NCBI GenBank assembly: GCA_017531485.1 | Contig: JAFXKY010000001.1 | Location: 1-64,000, forward strand | Direction of reading: 5' to 3' | Origin: Eubacteriaceae bacterium | Lineage (GTDB): Bacteria > Bacillota > Clostridia > Eubacteriales > Anaerofustaceae | DNA: 64,000 nt | Shown: in pieces, positions 61,295-64,000 of the stretch | Position numbering within the stretch: the first letter of the stretch is position 1 | Layout: every line of letters begins with the position of its first letter | Program-made: the position numbers and the translations under genes | Notes under the pieces: model-generated | What the model saw: the letters and a program-made list of their open reading frames with translations, nothing else | What the model was told of the DNA's origin: nothing | The model's database searches: none

Positions 61295-64000
61295 AGCTTT
61301 CCGCCATCGGCATACTCTATCGTTATGCCGTTGAGTTCTGCCGTCGCTCCTTCCGTTACTTCCACAGCAACCGGCTCAGCATCTTCGTCGTCAGGCACTA
61401 TAACGGTTCCGCTTCCGTTTATTACGAGAGAACATTCCGGCATTACAGCGAATACTGAAACACTGCCGCCGGTAATCTTATGTCCGTTGAGGTTAAGAAC
61501 GATATCACTGATTCCGCCGTATCTTCCGTCAACCCACAGTCCGATTCCGTCGAGAACAATATCGGAAATAAGTGTAACTTCTGCTTTTCCTGTACGGTCG
61601 CTTATAAAAACATCGCTGTTCAGGTCAGAAACAAGCTGTTCTTCCCCGCCGTTGAAGGATACTTTTGCAACATAAACCTGAAGGTTACATCCGCCGCATA
61701 TTCCCGTTTCCTGATTTATCCTTTCATCCGGATGCAGGCATGTTGCCTTGACTGTAATATTTCCTTCGAGAAGAGTTTCCGTGTCGTCAAGGTCAATCAT
61801 CTTTTCTCCCTGCCAGAAGCTTGATCCGTATGTAAGGAAACTGCCAAGCGTAGTGTGTCTTGCGCAGATGCCCTGCGGGAATGACGGGCCGTTTCCATCT
61901 TCGTCAAGACTGATAGTGATCTTATGACTTAACGGAGCTGATGCTGTCAGTGAGAATGGTGCACTGATAGCGCAATTATCAATTTTAAATGTTCCGCCAT
62001 TGATATTAACAACAGTGTCGCTGAGTCCCACACTGAGTCCGACATTATCAGCCCCCGGTGAGCCGTAAAACTCGCCGCCGTTGATCGTAAGATGTCCGCT
62101 TTCCGCACGGATCGTCGTATCTACGCCGGTAAATGTTCCGCCGGTGATGACAGTTTCACCATAGCTTTCTACTGCATGATATCCGAATCCTGTAATTTTT
62201 CCACCATTGATTGCAACATCCGCCTGCGATCCGATGCCGGTGCCGGTAAAGCCGGTAATATTTCCGCCGTTTACGGTAAGAGTTCCGTAACGGATGTTTA
62301 TTCCGTATCCGCCGCTTACTTCTGTAGTCGATGTGATCTTGCCTGAACCGTCACCTGAATCTTCAATGATCACATCTCCACCTTCGATAAGGATGCCATA
62401 ATCTCCGCCTTTGATCTCATGTCCGTTAAGATCTATTGTCAGAATTTTGCCCGAACCGGAAATATAGAAATGATCTCTTCCTTCTGTCTTTTCCGAATAA
62501 TCAGCATCTTTATAAAGCGTGATCTTCGATTCCTCAGCCTCTGAAGCTATCACTGCGGCTGAATCCAGGTCCGCATAATACGTCGTCGCTCCATCGGCAG
62601 TAACGCTTGCCGCGAACTGCGTCTGACAATCTCCGCAGATTCCCGTATCATAGCTGATTTTTTCTGCCGGATGTGTGCAGCTCGTCCTGACAATTATCTT
62701 GCCTTCGATTGTCATCGCATCATCGGACGGAGCAAGCATTGTTTCAAACTTGCCGTCGCCGTCTTTGTCCGTCCAGAAAGAAGTTCCTTCTGCGAGGAGA
62801 TCATTTGCCGTAACTTTAATTTCCGGATTATCATGGGGAATGATATTGACTTCATCCGTAAATACTGCTCCTGATGCGTCTGAACCTACGCAAAAGACAC
62901 CTTTAACCGGCTCGTCTCCATATACACTTCCCGTAAATTCACCGCCCGTAACCGTTACTTCTCCAAGTTGGATATATAACGCTACACCTTTGGAAGAGAA
63001 TTTTCCTCCTGTGATCGTTGTCGTATCAGCCATACTGTTTACAGCCGTATATTCGGAAGAAATGTCTCCGCCCGTAATCGTAAGAGTTCCACCGAACGCA
63101 TCAACACCCCTCTCCAATCCGGATATCTTTCCACCGTTTATCGTTGTAGAAACCCTGTCGCCACCGTTTACACCAATCGAACTTCCGATGATCGTTCCGC
63201 CGTTGATCGTCAGGTTACACGTATTCACAATGTTTATACCTGCATATGCCCCGCCCGGGTTCTCCGGAAGATCTCCGTTCATGATCACACCTTTTTCATC
63301 TGACTCATCGGAATCTTCAAGAATAAGTACGCAACTGTCAAGAGCAATTCCGAATTGTTCGCCTTTCAGCGTCTTTCCGTTAAGATCAAGTGTCAGAACA
63401 GTGTCTGTGCCTGCGGGTTTTTTATCTTTGATATATAAATATTTTCTCCCTTCTGTCTTCGTCGAATAATCAACGTCCGCCAGGAGAGTGATCTTTGCCG
63501 CCTCAGCCGTCAAGGCTGCAGCAACAGCTGAATCGAGGTCATCATAATATGACGTCGCCCCATCGGCAGTAACGCTTGCAACAAACTGCTTTCCGCAATA
63601 ATCGCATTTACCGTTGTCGTCAACGATGTGAGCTATAACTTCCACACCGCAAACAACGCCTTCTTCATGTTCAACATCGCAGATGTGGTCATTTCCGATT
63701 GAATCAATATGGACAATTGTTTCTGAATCGACATATTTTCCGACAAAGCATGTTCCTGCATCATATTCTTTGCCGTTATATTTCAGTTTGCTGTTTGATA
63801 TGAACGCTGAATGTCTATTTATATCAGCTTCAAATTCATTACTTTCTTCATTCAGAACTGCAGTAGCATACTTGCCTGACAGCGCTGTGAGTGAATAATC
63901 TTTACCGTTATGTGAAAACTCAACAGTTCCCGGTCCATCGCCTGCACCTATATGAACTTTTCCGATTGTAACACTAGCGTATGTTACATCTTTTACCGTT
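61249..64000 (-). CDS. Beta-helix surface protein, 5' part, runs off the window
   Basis: The frame is open to the right edge, so start and signal lie outside. It contains repeated NGGTI-type short strands (INGGTIIGSSIGVNGGD, ITGGDISSEY, VNGGNITGFTGTG, INGGEFYGSPG), typical of right-handed parallel beta-helices, and Cys-rich ribbons (GICGDCQTQFAASVTADGAT, KCDYCGKQFVASVTADGAT) that recur about every 300 residues. The frame ends at 61249 a few codons after the shift point. It joins the FIVAR/dockerin frame. A sequencing error is as likely as a real lesion. Confidence 0.8.
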   Translation of the reverse strand, partial: TVKDVTYASVTIGKVHIGAGDGPGTVEFSHNGKDYSLTALSGKYATAVLNEESNEFEADINRHSAFISNSKLKYNGKEYDAGTCFVGKYVDSETIVHIDSIGNDHICDVEHEEGVVCGVEVIAHIVDDNGKCDYCGKQFVASVTADGATSYYDDLDSAVAAALTAEAAKITLLADVDYSTKTEGRKYLYIKDKKPAGTDTVLTLDLNGKTLKGEQFGIALDSCVLILEDSDESDEKGVIMNGDLPENPGGAYAGINIVNTCNLTINGGTIIGSSIGVNGGDRVSTTINGGKISGLERGVDAFGGTLTITGGDISSEYTAVNSMADTTTITGGKFSSKGVALYIQLGEVTVTGGEFTGSVYGDEPVKGVFCVGSDASGAVFTDEVNIIPHDNPEIKVTANDLLAEGTSFWTDKDGDGKFETMLAPSDDAMTIEGKIIVRTSCTHPAEKISYDTGICGDCQTQFAASVTADGATTYYADLDSAAVIASEAEESKITLYKDADYSEKTEGRDHFYISGSGKILTIDLNGHEIKGGDYGILIEGGDVIIEDSGDGSGKITSTTEVSGGYGINIRYGTLTVNGGNITGFTGTGIGSQADVAINGGKITGFGYHAVESYGETVITGGTFTGVDTTIRAESGHLTINGGEFYGSPGADNVGLSVGLSDTVVNINGGTFKIDNCAISAPFSLTASAPLSHKITISLDEDGNGPSFPQGICARHTTLGSFLTYGSSFWQGEKMIDLDDTETLLEGNITVKATCLHPDERINQETGICGGCNLQVYVAKVSFNGGEEQLVSDLNSDVFISDRTGKAEVTLISDIVLDGIGLWVDGRYGGISDIVLNLNGHKITGGSVSVFAVMPECSLVINGSGTVIVPDDEDAEPVAVEVTEGATAELNGITIEYADGGKLCLLKTAAYSRRKML

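Overview
The window looks like chromosomal DNA of a strictly anaerobic, low-to-moderate GC Gram-positive gut bacterium of the Clostridia type. The evidence is a class C sortase pilus operon with LPXTG pilins, type I dockerins, BspA-like leucine-rich repeats, an OmpR/PhoR-type two-component pair, a stand-alone Spo0A-type DNA-binding domain, and a tungsten/aldehyde ferredoxin oxidoreductase locus. No rRNA, tRNA or CRISPR array was seen. Species cannot be fixed from the sequence.

Region 1 (about 0.3-9.8 kb, minus strand) is a pilus operon: coiled-coil protein, signal peptidase I, a large LPSTG adhesin, an LPETG backbone pilin, a class C sortase, a minor pilin with an SPETG sorting signal, and a sortase homologue lacking the catalytic His and Cys. 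Region 2 (10-16 kb) and region 4 (35.6-40.8 kb), both minus strand, are two halves of a decayed polymorphic-toxin (RHS) landscape: 5'-truncated RHS core fragments with different C-terminal tips, each followed by a small, mostly membrane-bound immunity candidate, with conserved hairpin elements at the cassette joints. A giant gene (24.8-35.3 kb) for a 3,525-residue subtilase/LRR/dockerin protein lies between them. Region 3 (16.4-24.5 kb) holds two secreted proteins, a two-component system, and a broken siphophage tail module (tail chaperones with a T7 slippery site, tape-measure fragments). Seven tiny single-pass membrane-protein genes run against the tail genes and are interleaved with duplicated scraps of them.

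Region 5 (40.9-59.2 kb) is a nearly self-contained tungsten-cofactor system. MoaA and MoaC make cPMP; MoaD, a ThiF/MoeB-type enzyme and a MoaE-like protein make molybdopterin; MogA adenylylates it; two MoeA proteins insert the metal. The other parts are an HTH/periplasmic-binding-like regulator, two FAD oxidoreductases, the aldehyde ferredoxin oxidoreductase, a radical SAM/SPASM protein of the type linked to tungsten oxidoreductases, and a TupABC tungstate importer. A LysR regulator and EamA transporter pair is embedded in it. The divergent promoter region between the oxidoreductase and the regulator carries CGAAA direct repeats partly spaced at exactly 10 bp. The tungstate-binding protein TupA appears circularly permuted: the segment that normally closes the protein sits directly after the lipoprotein signal.

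Region 6 (59.2-64 kb, minus strand) is a beta-helix/FIVAR/dockerin surface protein, split by a frameshift and running off the right edge.

The strongest candidates for something undescribed are the permuted TupA, the RHS cassette joints with their hairpin elements and TM-TM-PH-like immunity family, the seven-gene small membrane protein array inside a phage tail module, and the catalytically dead sortase in the pilus operon.
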